Shown: one piece after another, positions 9,646 to 21,184 of the stretch | Layout: each line of letters starts with the position of its first letter | Position numbering within the stretch: position 1 is the stretch's first letter | Source: Forficula auricularia | Lineage: Eukaryota > Arthropoda > Insecta > Dermaptera > Forficulidae | NCBI GenBank assembly: GCA_024734495.1 | Contig: JALMQS010000275.1 | Span: 1 to 64,000, forward strand | Direction of reading: 5' to 3' | DNA: 64,000 nt | The notes under the pieces: model-generated | What the model was told of the DNA's origin: nothing | What the model saw: the letters and a program-made list of their open reading frames with translations, nothing else | The model's database searches: none | Program-made: the position numbers and the translations under genes

Positions 9646-10541
9646 GAAAAATGTTTTATTCAATGAATCCATCTTGATCAGTAAAAAAATTCACGGTCAT
9701 TTGTTTCTAAATCTTATCTATAAAAATTTAAAGAGATGATCTACTACTAGATCCGAGATGTTATGAATTATTTTTGTTATGTTTGAAGGGTTGTTTGTTG
9801 TTTGGCTATATGCTAATATTTAGAATCAAGTGACCGCGAAATTTTTTAATGATGAAGATCGATTCTTGAATAAAAATTTTCCCGCGTGATAAATATGGCA
9901 GATGTGGTTCCCCACGGAGTTCAAGCCAAATGCTCGGATTGCACTGTTTCGAGTTGGATTCCCGAAGAGGTGAAACATCCCTTTTGACGTATGAAAAATA
10001 ATCAATAACACCTTGGATCTAGTAGTAAGCTATCTCTAGCTAGCTTAAATTTCTATAGTAATTTTTTAAAGCAGGAAATCGGCATATGTCTTTTATGCTA
10101 AATCTTGACATACAGTCAAATATATTTTAATTAGAATATTTTGATTTTCGATTTTTGAAAATTTTCAAATTTTGTTGTGATTTCCTTTCAAAGATTCTGG
10201 AAAAGTCTAAGCCAGTGAAAATGAAATTTGCTATTGAAATGAAGAAATTTTCAAAAATTTCAATTATAGTTCTTTAAAACTATTATTATCATTTCCGTCT
10301 ATTATTTTTATTAATTTTAAAGTTTATAATAGGAAAATAAGGACAGGTTTTTATGTGTGACTTTTTACTTACCACACAGGGTACCCAACTAGCAAAAGTA
10401 GCTGTACAATTTTAAGTTATATAACTTTTATGTTTTGTTGATGTTTTATAAATGCTCCATAACGCTTATAAAACATTAATAAAACATAACAGTTGTATAA
10501 CCTAAAATTATACAGCTATTTTTGCTAGTAGGGTATGGTCA

Positions 10542-11340
10542 AGTATTGTAATCGTGCATGAAAAGTGTTTTTTCCTTCTTTTTTTCGAAATATCTCAAAA
10601 ACGGCTGAAACTATTTTGATTAAAAAAATTGAGCTAAACCACGGCATTTCTGCTCTACAAAAAAGCTTTAATAAGTGAACATCGAAAAAATTATATTTTT
10701 CGAGATAATAATTGTTTTGTCAAAATGTCTGTTAGTCTGTCTGTCTGGTTGTCCGTTATCTGTTCGTTATCAAATTTTTGTGGACGAGCTAGGCTCAAAA
10801 ACTAGTGTGAATATCGAAAGCAAATTTTACACGTAGTTTTGGTCCATTGAGATTAAGAGCTGATTAGATTTTTGGTGAATATCGACCCAAAATTGAAGGG
10901 CGTGGAAGGGGGTTTAAAAATTATAAATCTAGGCCTAAGTATTGTAATCGTGCATGAAAAAAAGTGTTTTTTTCCTTCTTTTTTTCAAAATATCTCAAAA
11001 ACGGCTGAAACTATTTTGATTAAAAAAATTGAGCTAAACCACGGCATTTCGCTCTACAAAAAAGCTTTAATAAGTGAACATCGAAAAAATTATATTTTTC
11101 GAGATAATAATTGTTTTGTCAAAATGTCTGTTAGTCTGTCTGTCTGGTTGTCTGGTTGTCCGTTATCTGTGCGTTATCAAATTTTTGTGGACGAGCTAGC
11201 TCAAAAACTAGTGTGAATATCGAAAGCAAATTTTACACGTAGTTTTGGTCCATTGAGATTAAGAGCTGATTAGATTTTGGTGAATATCGACCCAAAATTG
11301 AAGGGCGTGGAAGGGGGTTTAAAAATTATAAATCTAGGCC
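10542..11340 (+). repeat. Tandem duplication, two units of about 395-400 bp
   Basis: Two consecutive copies run from AAGTATTGTAATCGTGCATG to AATTATAAATCTAGGCC (first ending near 10935, second near 11340). They are almost identical apart from a few single-base indels and a repeated GTCTGGTTGTC. The unit includes short simple runs (GTCTGTCTGTCTGG). Diverged single copies are at 6485 and 7690. Confidence 0.85.
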
Positions 11341-11343
11341 GTT

Positions 11344-11570
11344 TGAGAAAACTCAACCAAATTTTGTATACATAATCAGTGGACCCCCAGAAGTCTAAAA
11401 AAGCAAAAACTAACCCCCAGAATGGGGGGTGGGGTGTAGGGTCAAAAAATGAAAATCTTGGCCATTTACCAAACTCAACCAAATTTTATATACATAATCA
11501 GTGAGACACCAGAAGTATAAAAATGCAAAAACTAACCCCCTCCCCCTACATGATTATAAATAATTTTAAG
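11344..11570. repeat. Two tandem units of the CTCAACCAAATTTT repeat
   Basis: Two units of about 117 bp share ACTCAACCAAATTTTGTATA and CAAAAACTAACCCCC. A related pair lies at 4620-4800. Confidence 0.6.
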
Positions 11571-11633
11571 GGCCAGGTTGTATGGTAAAGTCAAGTGAAT
11601 GGCCACATCAGAACACGTCAGCTTATTTATTTA

Positions 11634-11688
11634 TCAGCCAACGTTTCGTCGACTTTGCCAACTTTTTCGTGGCTTTAAATAGTCACGT
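11634..11688 (-). ncRNA. Hammerhead-like motif, class B, broken
   Basis: The minus strand has helix II GTTGGC/GTCGAC and GAAAC, but the CTGANGA box has decayed to ACGAAAA. It is the mirror copy of the next motif, with the two forming a palindrome centred near 11688. Confidence 0.45.
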
Positions 11689-11761
11689 GTGTGACTATTC
11701 GAAGCCCTGAAGAAGTCGGCAAAGTGGACGAAACGTTGGCTGATAAATAAAAAAGTCACAC
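11689..11761 (+). ncRNA. Hammerhead-like ribozyme motif, class B, best copy
   Basis: CTGAAGA (11707-11713), one unpaired A, helix II GTCGGC/GTGGAC with an AAA loop, GAAAC (11730-11734), loop GTTG. The following GCT should be GUH for helix III to pair, so one base is off. An outer helix pairs GTGTGAC (11689-11695) with GTCACAC (11755-11761). Compared with 6347-6418 this is a T-to-C change matched by A-to-G, which supports a real RNA helix. Confidence 0.55.
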
Positions 11762-11853
11762 ATAAAAATCTGTCCTTATTTCCTTGTTATAAACTTTCAA
11801 AAAAAGTTCCTTAAAACAAATGCGTCTTCATATTTAAATTTTACTATTCTTAC

Positions 11854-12113
11854 TCTAATTTGGTATTTATAGTGGTGACCTCGAGAGCATAAGCAGCGAC
11901 TTTCACATCACCGGACTCGACAATTACGATTCTGCCATCCGTCGTTCCAAATACAATCCGATCAAAAGTCAGCCAACAATGACACGTGATATCAAACATA
12001 TCGGCCTTTTGGAAACCAAATTGTCGGAAAATACTTTCTTGGACGGAGAGTGTGCGAAAGAGTCCAGGTCCGGTCAAACAACATACTGAGTTATCAAAAG
12101 GACTCCCTGATAC
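11854..12113 (-). CDS. CFAP57: CFAP57 exon 4
   Basis: The acceptor is ATCCGCAG (12114-12121) and the donor is GTAAGA (11853 downward). It enters in phase 0 and leaves in phase 2 (TTA GA). It reads VSGSPFDNSVCCLTGPGLFR, then CHCWLTFDRIVFGTTDGRIV and ESGDVK. CFAP57 has the same order: V-x-F-x-P-x-D-N, C-x-TG-x-G-x-F, CHxWLxxDRxxxGTxxGxxxxxESG. These are successive WD40 blades. The frame is open from end to end. Confidence 0.93.
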
Positions 12114-12529
12114 CTGCGGATTAAGAAATTCGTTATGAATACTATTTTACATAACTATTATAGTATGAATAAATGTTTTAATCAGGCAGCATACATTTTA
12201 TATTTTTAAACTTTGCCAAGAGGCTTAGAAAGTTTAAAGTTCGGACTTCAGAGGTTGTACCTTCTTGGTGCAACTTCTTCTGTATCAATATCATTATAAA
12301 AAAAAAAAAAAAAAAAAGTTCTTGTGTTGTTTCACGTGGTTTTTAAGTCTAATGCAGTGTTTGTTAGTGAAAGATTTTGTCAAGAGGCCTAGAAAGTTTA
12401 AAGTTTTTATGGTGTTTCACGTGGTTTTTAAGTCTAATCAGTGGCGTAAATAATGTCACAGTAGCTCCTGCATTGCATGGGTTGCATTGATAAAAACTAA
12501 TAGTTACTATTGTAGATTTGATACTTTGG

Positions 12530-12710
12530 TGGTTGTTGTTTAGCAAAAAAGAATTGGTCTTTTTGATTTTAAGTTTATCCTCCATGTTTTCAGCAATGGT
12601 AACCATTAATGATCAAAGCATCAAAAATGGAAAGTAACAAAGCTATGAGAATCGATCGTTAATTTTAAGTTTAAGTAGATTCCTCCATGTCTTCAATAAT
12701 AACAATGCTC
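12530..12710 (+). repeat. One and a half diverged units of the 120-bp satellite
   Basis: It shares TTTTGATTTTAAGT, CCTCCATGT.TTCAGCAATGG and AACCATTAATGATC with the array at 47720-48955. 12300-12316 is a run of 17 A. Confidence 0.65.
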
Positions 12711-13122
12711 AACAAAAATTTCTCCCGTAAACCTAACCATGGATTCCAGTAGAGTTTTATATGCTGATTATCATGCGAATTTTTACAACATATCAGAGTT
12801 TTGAGATATTATCGGTTAAAATGACGAAAAAGGCCATTTTGACATGTTTTTGAGTCCCATTAAACAGCAATATTTGAAATTAAAATATTTTGTTGACGTA
12901 ATAGAAAACAGCTTCCCCTTTGATTTTCAAATAACAACTTGTTTGTAGCTCAATTAGAACTCAAGTTATAACTAAAAAACTAAAACTACGTGATTATAAA
13001 GGATAATAAACATAGATAAAAACATATGGCCTTGGTTTTTTAGTTATAACTCGAGTTCTAACTGGAATCCATTGTTAGGTTTACGGGGAGAAATTTTTGT
13101 TTAATTTTTGTCGAACAGTGTA
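12707..13122. mobile_element. MITE-like element with inverted ends of about 45 bp
   Basis: The left end contains AACAAAAATTTCTCCCGTAA and CCTAACCATGGATTCCAG, and the right end has the mirror sequence CTGGAATCCATTGTTAGG and TTTACGGGGAGAAATTTTTG. Inner arms also pair (GTTATAACTAAAAAAC). No coding frame. Confidence 0.65.
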
Positions 13123-13404
13123 ATCAAAAGGTCAAAAATTCAATGTAAAATAGTAATTCTTAAAGTATTAGTTGAGAATCGATGTCTCTTTTTGATTTTA
13201 AGTCAACATTGACTTCAAATAACCATTGATATCAGAGTAATAATAAAGGAATAAACATATTCATATTTCAAACGACTCCATAGATAAAGTCTATCAACGA
13301 TCCTTTGGAATTTATTTATTTATTTTTTGTTTTGTTTTTCGAATAAAATTTATTACATAATCAATGGAGAATTGATGGAAAGAGGTACATAATTTTGATT
13401 CTGT

Positions 13405-13600
13405 TATAAACGGACGTTTCGGAAGATCTTCTATCATTATTTAGGGTTTAAAAGGGTCAATGAAGGAAGCTTGTAATTTTGTTAATGAGAATGACAAATT
13501 ATAGCACCAGAAAAGCACAATCACTGTTAAGAAGATTCCGTCACTGAGCATTTTAAACCCTAAAGAAAGATAGAATAACTTCTGAAATGTTGGTTTTTAA
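13405..13600. mobile_element. Decayed pair of inverted hammerhead-like ends
   Basis: The minus strand at about 13410-13445 reads TGATAGAAGATCTTCCGAAACGT-like sequence with loop GTCC and triplet GTT. The plus strand at about 13562-13595 reads GATAGAATAACTTCTGAAAT then GTTGGTT. Both copies sit next to AACCCTAAA in mirror orientation. CTGANGA is lost on both sides, so these are relics. Confidence 0.35.
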
Positions 13601-13744
13601 GAGAATACCAGGTGTACCAGTCTGAAGTGAGCGTTAAGATACAAATGTGTCGATAGGGAACATTTAATGTGAACGAGCCTTAATTTTTGTTTTGTTTGGT
13701 TGGTATGACATCTGTTAAACATATTTAATATAGTCATTTAGCCC

Positions 13745-14470
13745 AAGAGCCCACGACTGGCCAGACCTTCGTTATTTTATAAAAGCTGAAAGTTATTCTG
13801 TGCATGTCCCCTATACAGATAAGAACGACCAGCGACTATAGAGTTTGGGTTGTGGTTACTTTGGCAGGTAACAGGTAATAAAGGTGTAGTAAAATAGTAC
13901 TTTAAATTCGTTAAAGTATAAAGCTCAATTTTTTTATATTTTCTTCGGGATAACTTTAGAAATCTCGTCATCCATTGCCGGACACTTATGACAGTTGCTA
14001 CCACCTGTCAGACACCCCTAAACTTTAATAAATTATAATTATACTTTCGTGAAGACATGGAGGAATCGATTTAAAATAAAAAAGACTAAATTATTTTTTG
14101 TTAAACAACTCAAGCTTGAGTGGTTTGCCATAAAAGAGTTTAGTCTTTTTTATTTTAAATCGATTCCTCCATGTCTTCACGAAAGTATAATTATAATTTA
14201 TTAAAGTTTAGGGGTGTCTGGCAGGGTAGCAACTGTCATAAGTGTCCGACAATGGGTGACGAGATTTCTAAAGTTATCCTGAAGAAAATATAAAAAAATT
14301 GAGCTTTATACTTTAACGAATTTAAAGTACTAAATTACACCTTTATTACCTGTTACCTGCCAAAGTAACCACAACCCAAACTCTATAGTCGCTGGTCGTT
14401 CTTACCTGTATAGGGGACATGCACAGAAAAACTTTCAGCTTTTATAAAATAACGAAGGTCTGGCCGTCGT
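13745..14470. repeat. Large palindrome, arms of about 330 bp
   Basis: The left arm (from GGCCAGACCTTCGTTATTTT) and the right arm (ending AAAATAACGAAGGTCTGGCC) are almost perfect inverted copies around a spacer of about 50 bp. Both arms include AAATCGATTCCTCCATGTCT, the satellite phrase of 47.7-49.0 kb. There is no coding frame and no recognised terminal motif. It is either a foldback transposon or an inverted duplication. Confidence 0.85.
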
Positions 14471-14639
14471 GAGCTCTTTGATCTAATTGAACAAACAACA
14501 TCATATTTTTTAATCGTGTTAAAAATGTCGAATTTTGTACCACAAAGTGATGATTTGCGGAAAGTATTGATTTTTTGAGAAAAAGTGCTGCAGAGTCGCG
14601 TGTGTATGTAATGTGTAGAAGCAATCGTCAATACTTTGA

Positions 14640-15100
14640 ATAAAAAATTTTTACTTTCTCATTAAAAATTAAGTGTTTCATTTTCACAAAAAAACGCTCA
14701 CTTCATACTGGTATACCTAGTAAAATGACGTTACAATAAAAAAAATTATTCGGAATTTGTAGTTTTCATAATTTTTGGCATGGTTTTCCCTCAATTTTCC
14801 ATTGAATTCTACCAGACTGCTAAAATAAAGTACATATAATTTATTACATTAGATAAAAAAGGTGGACTCTAATAAGGGACATCTTTCCATTTTACAACAA
14901 CAATTTCTTCTTTAATGGAACTTCTTTTATTGTTAGGGACCACCTATTTTTAATTAGACTATTATTATAAAGCAAATTGAACAATATATTCAATAATTTC
15001 TTAAGTTAATTCTACATATTTAGAAAATAATTTTATAATTTTTTGAAAGGGAAAATGAATTGAGCACCACATATTATTTTATTATTACTGAGATCATTAA
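14640..15100. other. Intron 3 remainder, nothing recognised
   Basis: AT-rich, with no frame, hairpin or transposon end that I can identify. Confidence 0.4.
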
Positions 15101-15108
15101 GAAATTAC

Positions 15109-15364
15109 CTGGGTAACGATGCTATTCGTGGTATTTGCTTTTGTTTGAGCTTCTACTTTGCCATGTCGCCAATTATAATATAGTAGAATCCAATCAGGTT
15201 GTCCCAAAACGGCTAATAAATATTTACCATCGAAAGAAAAGTCTATACTAATAAATTCTTGACATGTTGATTCAAATGGCAACCCAATTTGTTTTCTTTT
15301 TTTAAAAGTTGTAAGGTCATAAAAACAAATCGCAGGGCCAATTTCGGATACGGCAATCATTTTT
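15109..15364 (-). CDS. CFAP57: CFAP57 exon 3
   Basis: The acceptor TTTTTAG (15365-15371) joins exon 2 in phase 2, giving AGA AAA ATG. The donor GTAATT (15108 downward) leaves in phase 0. It reads MIAVSEIGPAICFYDLTTFK, then FISIDFSFDGKYLLAVLG and PDWILLYYNWRHGKVEA. The last block is diagnostic: CFAP57 proteins carry PDWxLxYxxWxxxKVxA at this position. The frame is intact. The upstream intron is about 37 kb, exceptionally long next to the other introns here. Confidence 0.94.
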
Positions 15365-15910
15365 CTAAAAAATAAATATTTAAATATTTAGTTGAGGTTG
15401 TTAAAAGAAAGAATAGTAATAGATAGCTATATTAATCCGAAAAATTTTTAAACGAAAAAAATGTACTTTAAAGGCAGGGGGATATACTTATTCAAAGTCA
15501 AAAAAATTTCAAATTTGCTCAAAATGGTGATTTTTCATCAATCAATCAAGTTGGGTCTATTAAATAATAAACCATTGAAAAATTAAATGACAATTTAATT
15601 CTGACTTTTTTTACCATTACACTTCAGTGAATTTCGATAAGCACAAAAAGTAGAGCAATATTATTAAATTCTCATATTCTCAAAATTGGCTTATATTTAA
15701 ATATTTTCTAGTAATATCAGAAAATTTTAGAAGAGTATGAAAATAAAATCTTCATTTTCATTTTATTGGAATACAGGGATTTTAAATAAATAAAAATAAA
15801 TAAAATTGTGTCCTCTGTTTAATATAATTGATTTTTGATTTTGAAAATTTTTTCAGATAGGGCCATTCAGGATGAAATCAGAAAATGTTATCTCTAACTA
15901 TTATTTTTAT

Positions 15911-16554
15911 TAAGGACGTTCCCTAATAAATCGATTTTCTTGAAATTATTTTAAAACTTTGAATAGACATATTTATAAGTGTCCTTTATACGTATAACTT
16001 TTTTCAATAGTCCTTGCGGCACTAAATTTATAAATATTGACCTTTTGAAATTTTCATATTTAACACGCGAACCATATTAAAGCGACTGTTTCATTGATAT
16101 TATTTTGAAAAACTGAGAATCATTAACTGAACAAATATTTTTCTGTTAAAATAATTATATCAAGTGGTATTCGTTTTGTATGAAAAATGTTACAAGTTAG
16201 GTACTTTAGATGGTTTTCATTTTTTTCTGTCATGGCATGGCAAGTAAGATATGGCGACTTGGCAACGCCGCACTAAAATCACTCAATTTTTCCATATCTA
16301 AAAAACTTCTGCAGCTGGTGCATTTGAAATTTTTAGCTGATTCCCTCAACCTAACTTTACTGTTCTCATCTGGAATTTAGCATTGAGCTGTTTCATGAAG
16401 TGTCTTTTTTTTATTCTTTGTCTTTTAGCGTCGATAAGAATGCAATGTTGCTAGATCCGAGGAACGACGCAGTGAAAATATTTTTGCCTTTCTGCGCATG
16501 TGAGAGTAGGTGAAAAAGCGAACGGCACCTGAGCTATATTAGGGAACGTCTAAG
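15911..16554. mobile_element. MITE with GACGTTCCCTAATA ends and a TAA or TAAG duplication
   Basis: The left end GACGTTCCCTAATA mirrors the right end TATTAGGGAACGTC. TAAG occurs on both outer sides (15911-15914 and 16551-16554), so the target duplication is 3 or 4 bp, and TAA would suit PIF/Harbinger. Internal sequence has no open frame. Confidence 0.65.
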
Positions 16555-16569
16555 TATTCGGGACCATCT

Positions 16570-16765
16570 AGGGTTGTATGTCGCAGTAAATGCCTACTAA
16601 CACAGGTAGATGGTAAATGAGGGACTGGGATGGCCAATCAGATGCCAGAAACTGTCAGTGCTCTGGCATCTGATTGGCCATCCTAATCCCTCCATTTACC
16701 ATCTACCCTGTGTTAGTGGTAAAAAGCATTTACTTTGCGACATACAACCGGCCCTTAGTGTCGCT
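16570..16765. mobile_element. Palindromic MITE of about 190 bp
   Basis: The arms mirror each other: GTTGTATGTCGCAGTAAATG, ATGGCCAATCAGATGCCAG and the right counterparts CTGGCATCTGATTGGCCAT and CATTTACTTTGCGACATACA. A half copy is at 43385-43500. Confidence 0.8.
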
Positions 16766-16934
16766 ACAATGTCTCTCTGTCCGTCTGTCAGAGTTTTGTA
16801 CTCGTAAAAGATATATTATAATATGAACTGTAAATTTAAAAGTTAAATTTAGTCATTTTACAGCAAAACAAAAATCATATTAAAATGTATGATTAATTTG
16901 GAAATAAGAAGTCGAATTTTAGGTAAGCTGAAAA

Positions 16935-17261
16935 GGGGGAGAAACAAAAGAAATTTTAGAAGAACAAGAAGAAAAATTGCAAAGTGAAGGAGTAAGAAGA
17001 TCAAATCGCATAAAAGAAAAAAATAGGGCGGAAACAGTAATTTTAAATGAAGAAATAGTGCCGGAAAATTATGAAGATGTAATGAAAATTGAAGGAAAAG
17101 AAGAATGGCTTCAAGCTATGAAAGAAAATATTAAACTAGAGCATGTAAAATCTGAAGAAATGGATGCAGATTTTTTGACAAAAACTTTATATAAAGACAA
17201 ATTTAACTATTGTGTACAAAAAAAAAATGTTATAGATATAAATCTTAAAAGGGGGATTTGA
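16935..17261 (+). pseudogene. Copia pol remnant, linker joined to the end of the RT/RNase H region
   Basis: An open stretch reads EGVRRSNRIKEK, then PENYEDVMKIEGKEEWLQAM, which is the Copia linker and start of reverse transcriptase (R-x-S-x-R, then Y-E-E-A-M-x-x-x-x-x-x-W-x-x-A-M). It then jumps directly to KSEEMDADFLTKTLYKDKF, the end of Copia RNase H (A-D-x-L-T-K-x-L). About 300 residues of catalytic domain are missing. A purine run GGGGGATT precedes TGATGTGATATTAAG, probably a polypurine tract and LTR start. A matching 5' LTR is not evident. Confidence 0.7.
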
Positions 17262-17396
17262 TGTGATATTAAGATTTATACTCTTAGGTTTTTTTATTGT
17301 TGTAAAATTTATATGAGTAAATAAATAGTTAACGAGAATCCACGAAACATTTTTAGTAACATATAGAGAACCATGGCGATTCTCTTCAAGCAAAAC

Positions 17397-18311
17397 TAAA
17401 TGAATACTATATTTTTTTAATCTTAATATCGAACGGCTGTATTTATAATTCCTTGCTCATGCCCAGTTGCGGAAATGGTTTCATCAGACGAATGAATAGA
17501 TTTCTTAACAGACCAAGTGCATGTCAGAACGTATATACAGAGTTCCGTATCTTATAATTCCCAAAAATACTTGAGATATCCAATTCGTTTTTTCTTTTTA
17601 GTTGATAGCGGAGGAAATCCGTAAAACTTGTAGAATTTTTTCGTAATTTTAAGCTAAGCCATTTTGAAACGCCAACAATTATCAAAATCACCTAAAACGG
17701 CCACTTATTTTAAATATTAATAAATTTAAAAAAATTAAATCTAATTTTGCTCAAAGATAATTTTACAGCATTTTATAAAAAAAAATTGACCTCTCATTTT
17801 AAATTGAATTTCATCTTGATTTGGAAAATTTTCCTCTTCAACTTGATTCGTAATAAAATTTTCCAAATTTTCATTATTTGTTTGATTAATTTTATCATTT
17901 AAAATAACTTCAATATTTTCTTGATTTAATTTTTCAGTTTTGCTTTCTTCACATATTTGAATTGGATAAAAATCTTCATAGTTATTATTATTTAATTCTA
18001 TGGATAAAAATTCTCTACCTTTCTTTTTCATCACAAAATTTTGCACTTCTTGGTTCTTTCACAATTTTATTAACAGGATCATATATTCGATATTTCACGG
18101 ATTTCCTCCTTATCATCTAAAAAGAAAAACGAATATGATATCTCAAGTATTTTGGGAATTATAAAATACGGAAATCTGGAAATTTGATCTGACATGCACT
18201 TGGACTATTAAAAAAAATCTATTCATTCGTCTGATAAAACTCTTTCTGAACTGGGCATGAGCAGAGAATTGTTCGATATTTAGATTTTAAAAAAATATAA
18301 TTTTCATTTAG
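17397..18311. mobile_element. Foldback around a Copia fragment
   Basis: The arms 17397-17625 and 18090-18311 are inverted copies, sharing GAATGAATAGATTT-type and CAAGTGCATGTCAGA-type phrases and CTTGAGATATC. The loop holds the Copia fragment described next. The left arm directly abuts the Copia remnant on the plus strand. Confidence 0.65.
17741..18105 (-). pseudogene. Copia pol fragment, integrase-RT linker
   Basis: The minus strand reads KYRIYDPVNKIVKEPRSAKF, as in the Copia post-integrase segment (YRIWDP-type), then after a one-base shift REFLSIELNNNNYEDFYPIQ and an Asn/Glu-rich linker. In an intact Copia polyprotein this stretch lies immediately before the RRSNRIKEK stretch found on the opposite strand at 16935. 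The two could be halves of one element separated by inversion. Confidence 0.6.
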
Positions 18312-18350
18312 TGAGTTGAATTTGTTTGTACTAGTAGTGAGAGAATCGAG

Positions 18351-20028
18351 ATGTGTCTTTTTTAATCTTATTCTTCTTATTAATAAATAACTAATAAGAA
18401 AGTGAAGCCAGTGAAAGGAATTTTGATTATCTGGTTAAATATTTCGAAGCTTATATTTATATCCAAATAAAGAAATATACTTGATAGACAATTCAAGAGT
18501 CACAAAATATCCGTATTTTAACGAACTGTGCAAAGTGTTTAGTGAAAATTGGACGGGAGTAATAACAAGATGATTTGGAGAATTATGTTTTTAGATGATT
18601 CAGATTTAGAGCTCAATCAGATTATAAAGAAGATCCAAAAAAAAAATACAAAGAGAGATAAATATTATATATCTAGAAATGTATTTTGAGTCAAACAAAA
18701 ATATTTACACTCAGAGGAATAAGATTCTTATTTTATATTGATTTAAGAGAAGATTATTCTACTTGTTCAGGTGTGAAATATTTAAATAACATAAGAAAAA
18801 TCATTTCTTGGTATCTTTATTTCAATCCATTATTTTATTTCATTATCAGAAGAACTGTTCGAATGAATACGAAATCTGGACACGTAGTTACTTTTCGAAA
18901 CTCCTGGAAAAAAATTGAAAATATCCAATACGCATATTTCAACAAAAGGCTAATATGCATGGCCAGTAACTAGTTTGATTGTATACGTCGAGGAATTAAT
19001 GAATTGGAAAAATAATGCAGATAGACCACTCCTAAACTTTGAAGATATTTGGTATGGAAAATGGAATATGGTTAGCACCGACTCATTTGAAAAGGCTGAC
19101 CTATAAATTATATATTTGTTGAACCATTTGGTACTCCCCCTCAAGCTGATTTTTACAATGTTATGTCAATATGTTTTGTGGTTCAAAAGGGAAAGGAACA
19201 TCCGAAATGGGAGGCGATCATTTGCGTTTCCACTGGAAAGTCTGATCTGTTTGACTGTCATTTGGATAATCTCAGGACTGGCGTGGTTTTCCTTTATCAA
19301 TAACCGAAATTCCGTGTTTCAATCTTTTTTATCTGAGATCTACAGTCATTAATAACAGACAATTAATTGGCTGCCAAGGGTGGATACCAATCTACGCCGA
19401 TTAATAGGTGGTTGTTAATGCTAATGTCAATTGTGACCACGGATCTACTATAATTTTTATAATATGTGTTCAATATTATATCCACCATAAATAAAATTCA
19501 GCAACTATAGATCTAAATCTAGTTTATTATTCAGGTTTATCTCGTGTTTAGAATTTGATTTTCGATCATTTTCGTTATGAGCATGATATTCAATTTAAAG
19601 GAATCAGATATTCATCTGATAGATCAAACTTATATTTAATGATGCAAACAAGGCACTCGTTGCGCTCCTTATGAGTCTGCGAAATTGATGATTAATAGAA
19701 TTCCAACATTTTCCAAAAGTTGGGCGTCGTGGAGGAAACGGTCGCTACTTTCATCCTCTGGTTTATTTTTCGTTCCATTCCTGAAGAATTTCATCAATTG
19801 ATCATGCTATACTATGAGAGTGGAATTGGTCAGTGGGCGAGTCAGTTACGCGAATGGAGACGACGGAAGATAAAGAGAAAGAAAAGCGGTACTTTTTTGT
19901 CAAAGTTTTCAATATGGACGATCTCTGCTGCATTTATTATTTTATTTTTTGGCCTAACTATTTCAACCTGCGTCTTTCTTTATGTGGAATGTTTTTCAAA
20001 ATATTGGTACCTACAATGGAGTTGTTAG
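18351..20028 (+). pseudogene. Ionotropic receptor-like gene, copy A, broken frames
   Basis: An intronless unit of about 1.7 kb parallel to copies B and C. After an ATG at 18351 and a hydrophobic leader, pieces in different frames read RMNTKSGHVVTFRNSWKKIE (ligand-binding half), LICLTVIWIISGLAWFSFIN (first membrane helix), and after 19720 FHQLIMLYYESGIGQWASQL with FIILFFGLTISTCVFL (end of the S2 domain and last helix). This order is that of insect ionotropic receptors (iGluR-related chemoreceptors). One-base indels interrupt every few hundred bases, and their positions differ from the other copies. It is a pseudogene or a poorly polished functional gene. Confidence 0.6.
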
Positions 20029-20039
20029 AATAATTTGCA

Positions 20040-21150
20040 AATCTTCAAGTGCACTAGTATTTATCAAAGCCTTTACTAATTGTGTTTGTATATTTTAGTG
20101 AGAGTGTGAAACATATATAAATGTTTTGATGTTTTAATAATTAATTTTATTATGTGTTTTAAAATAGAGATTTTTCTAACAGCATTAACGAAAAGCTCTC
20201 TAATTATTTGAATATCTTGTTGAAAGTTCGAAATATCATATAAGGCAAACTGCCTCAGGGTACTGTGTAATGATAAAATTGTAAAGAATTATGAATAAAA
20301 TTATTAAATGATAAAATTATTATAAAATATCATTGAATTATCTTCAAAACAATCTCTGATATTTTCTCCAGGGTTTAACTAATTGTGTTTAAATATTATA
20401 GTAGAGTTTTTTTCGGGAAAAAAAAAAATGAAAAGTGTGTGTGAAATATATTTTAATGTTTCGGTGTGTTAATAATTAATTTTATTGTCTGTTTTAAATT
20501 AAAGGATTTTTCACAACAGTTCAGTTAGTTTAAATTAATTATTTGAATATTCAAATGAAAGTTTGAAATATCATTGAATTTTCAAATCAACATCTTGCTA
20601 CTTTAGGCAAAAAATATATTTTTAATTTTATTATTTTTTTAATTGTGATTTTTTCAAAAGTAAAATATAAGAAATGTTAAATGTTGGCTTTACTAATTGT
20701 TTTTGAATCTATTTTAAGAGTATTAAATATCTAACTAAATGTTTTAATCTAATACAACTGTTTTTAGTGTTTTTTTTACTTTATTATTATTATTTTTTTT
20801 AATTAGTGTTTTTTCTCGAAAGTAATTACGTTGACTTTGTAGTTTATACCCAATATTTTTTTTTAGTCAGCCAGTGGCGTATCTAAATGTTTCGTGAGTT
20901 TATTTGTAATACCAATTTGATTTTCTCACATATCATCTTTTCTAATTTCATTTATAGAAATATTCAGACCGTTGCTGTGTTAAGATCTTTGAATTACTGA
21001 AAATTATCATCTGCATATATGTTTCCGATGGTTTCATCTCGAGAATGGCCAATGGACCATTTTTTTTTTTTTTGAGCTTCGATTCGATACCCGATATTAA
21101 CAAAGGCCCCACAAGCACGCGGGAGCCAAGTTCAGGGGGTGGCAAAATGG
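20040..21150 (+). repeat. Downstream flank of receptor copy A, duplicated at 23400-24470
   Basis: About 1.1 kb of AT-rich noncoding sequence, colinear with the flank of copy B (shared CTAATTGTGTTTGTATATTT, CAGCCAGTGGCGTATCTAA, CACAAGCACGCGGGAGCCAA). It ends in a poly-T run, then GAGCTT. The duplication unit therefore extends well beyond the coding part. Confidence 0.75.
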
Positions 21151-21184
21151 TTTCATTCCACTCGTTAAAGCCGACAAATTTATC

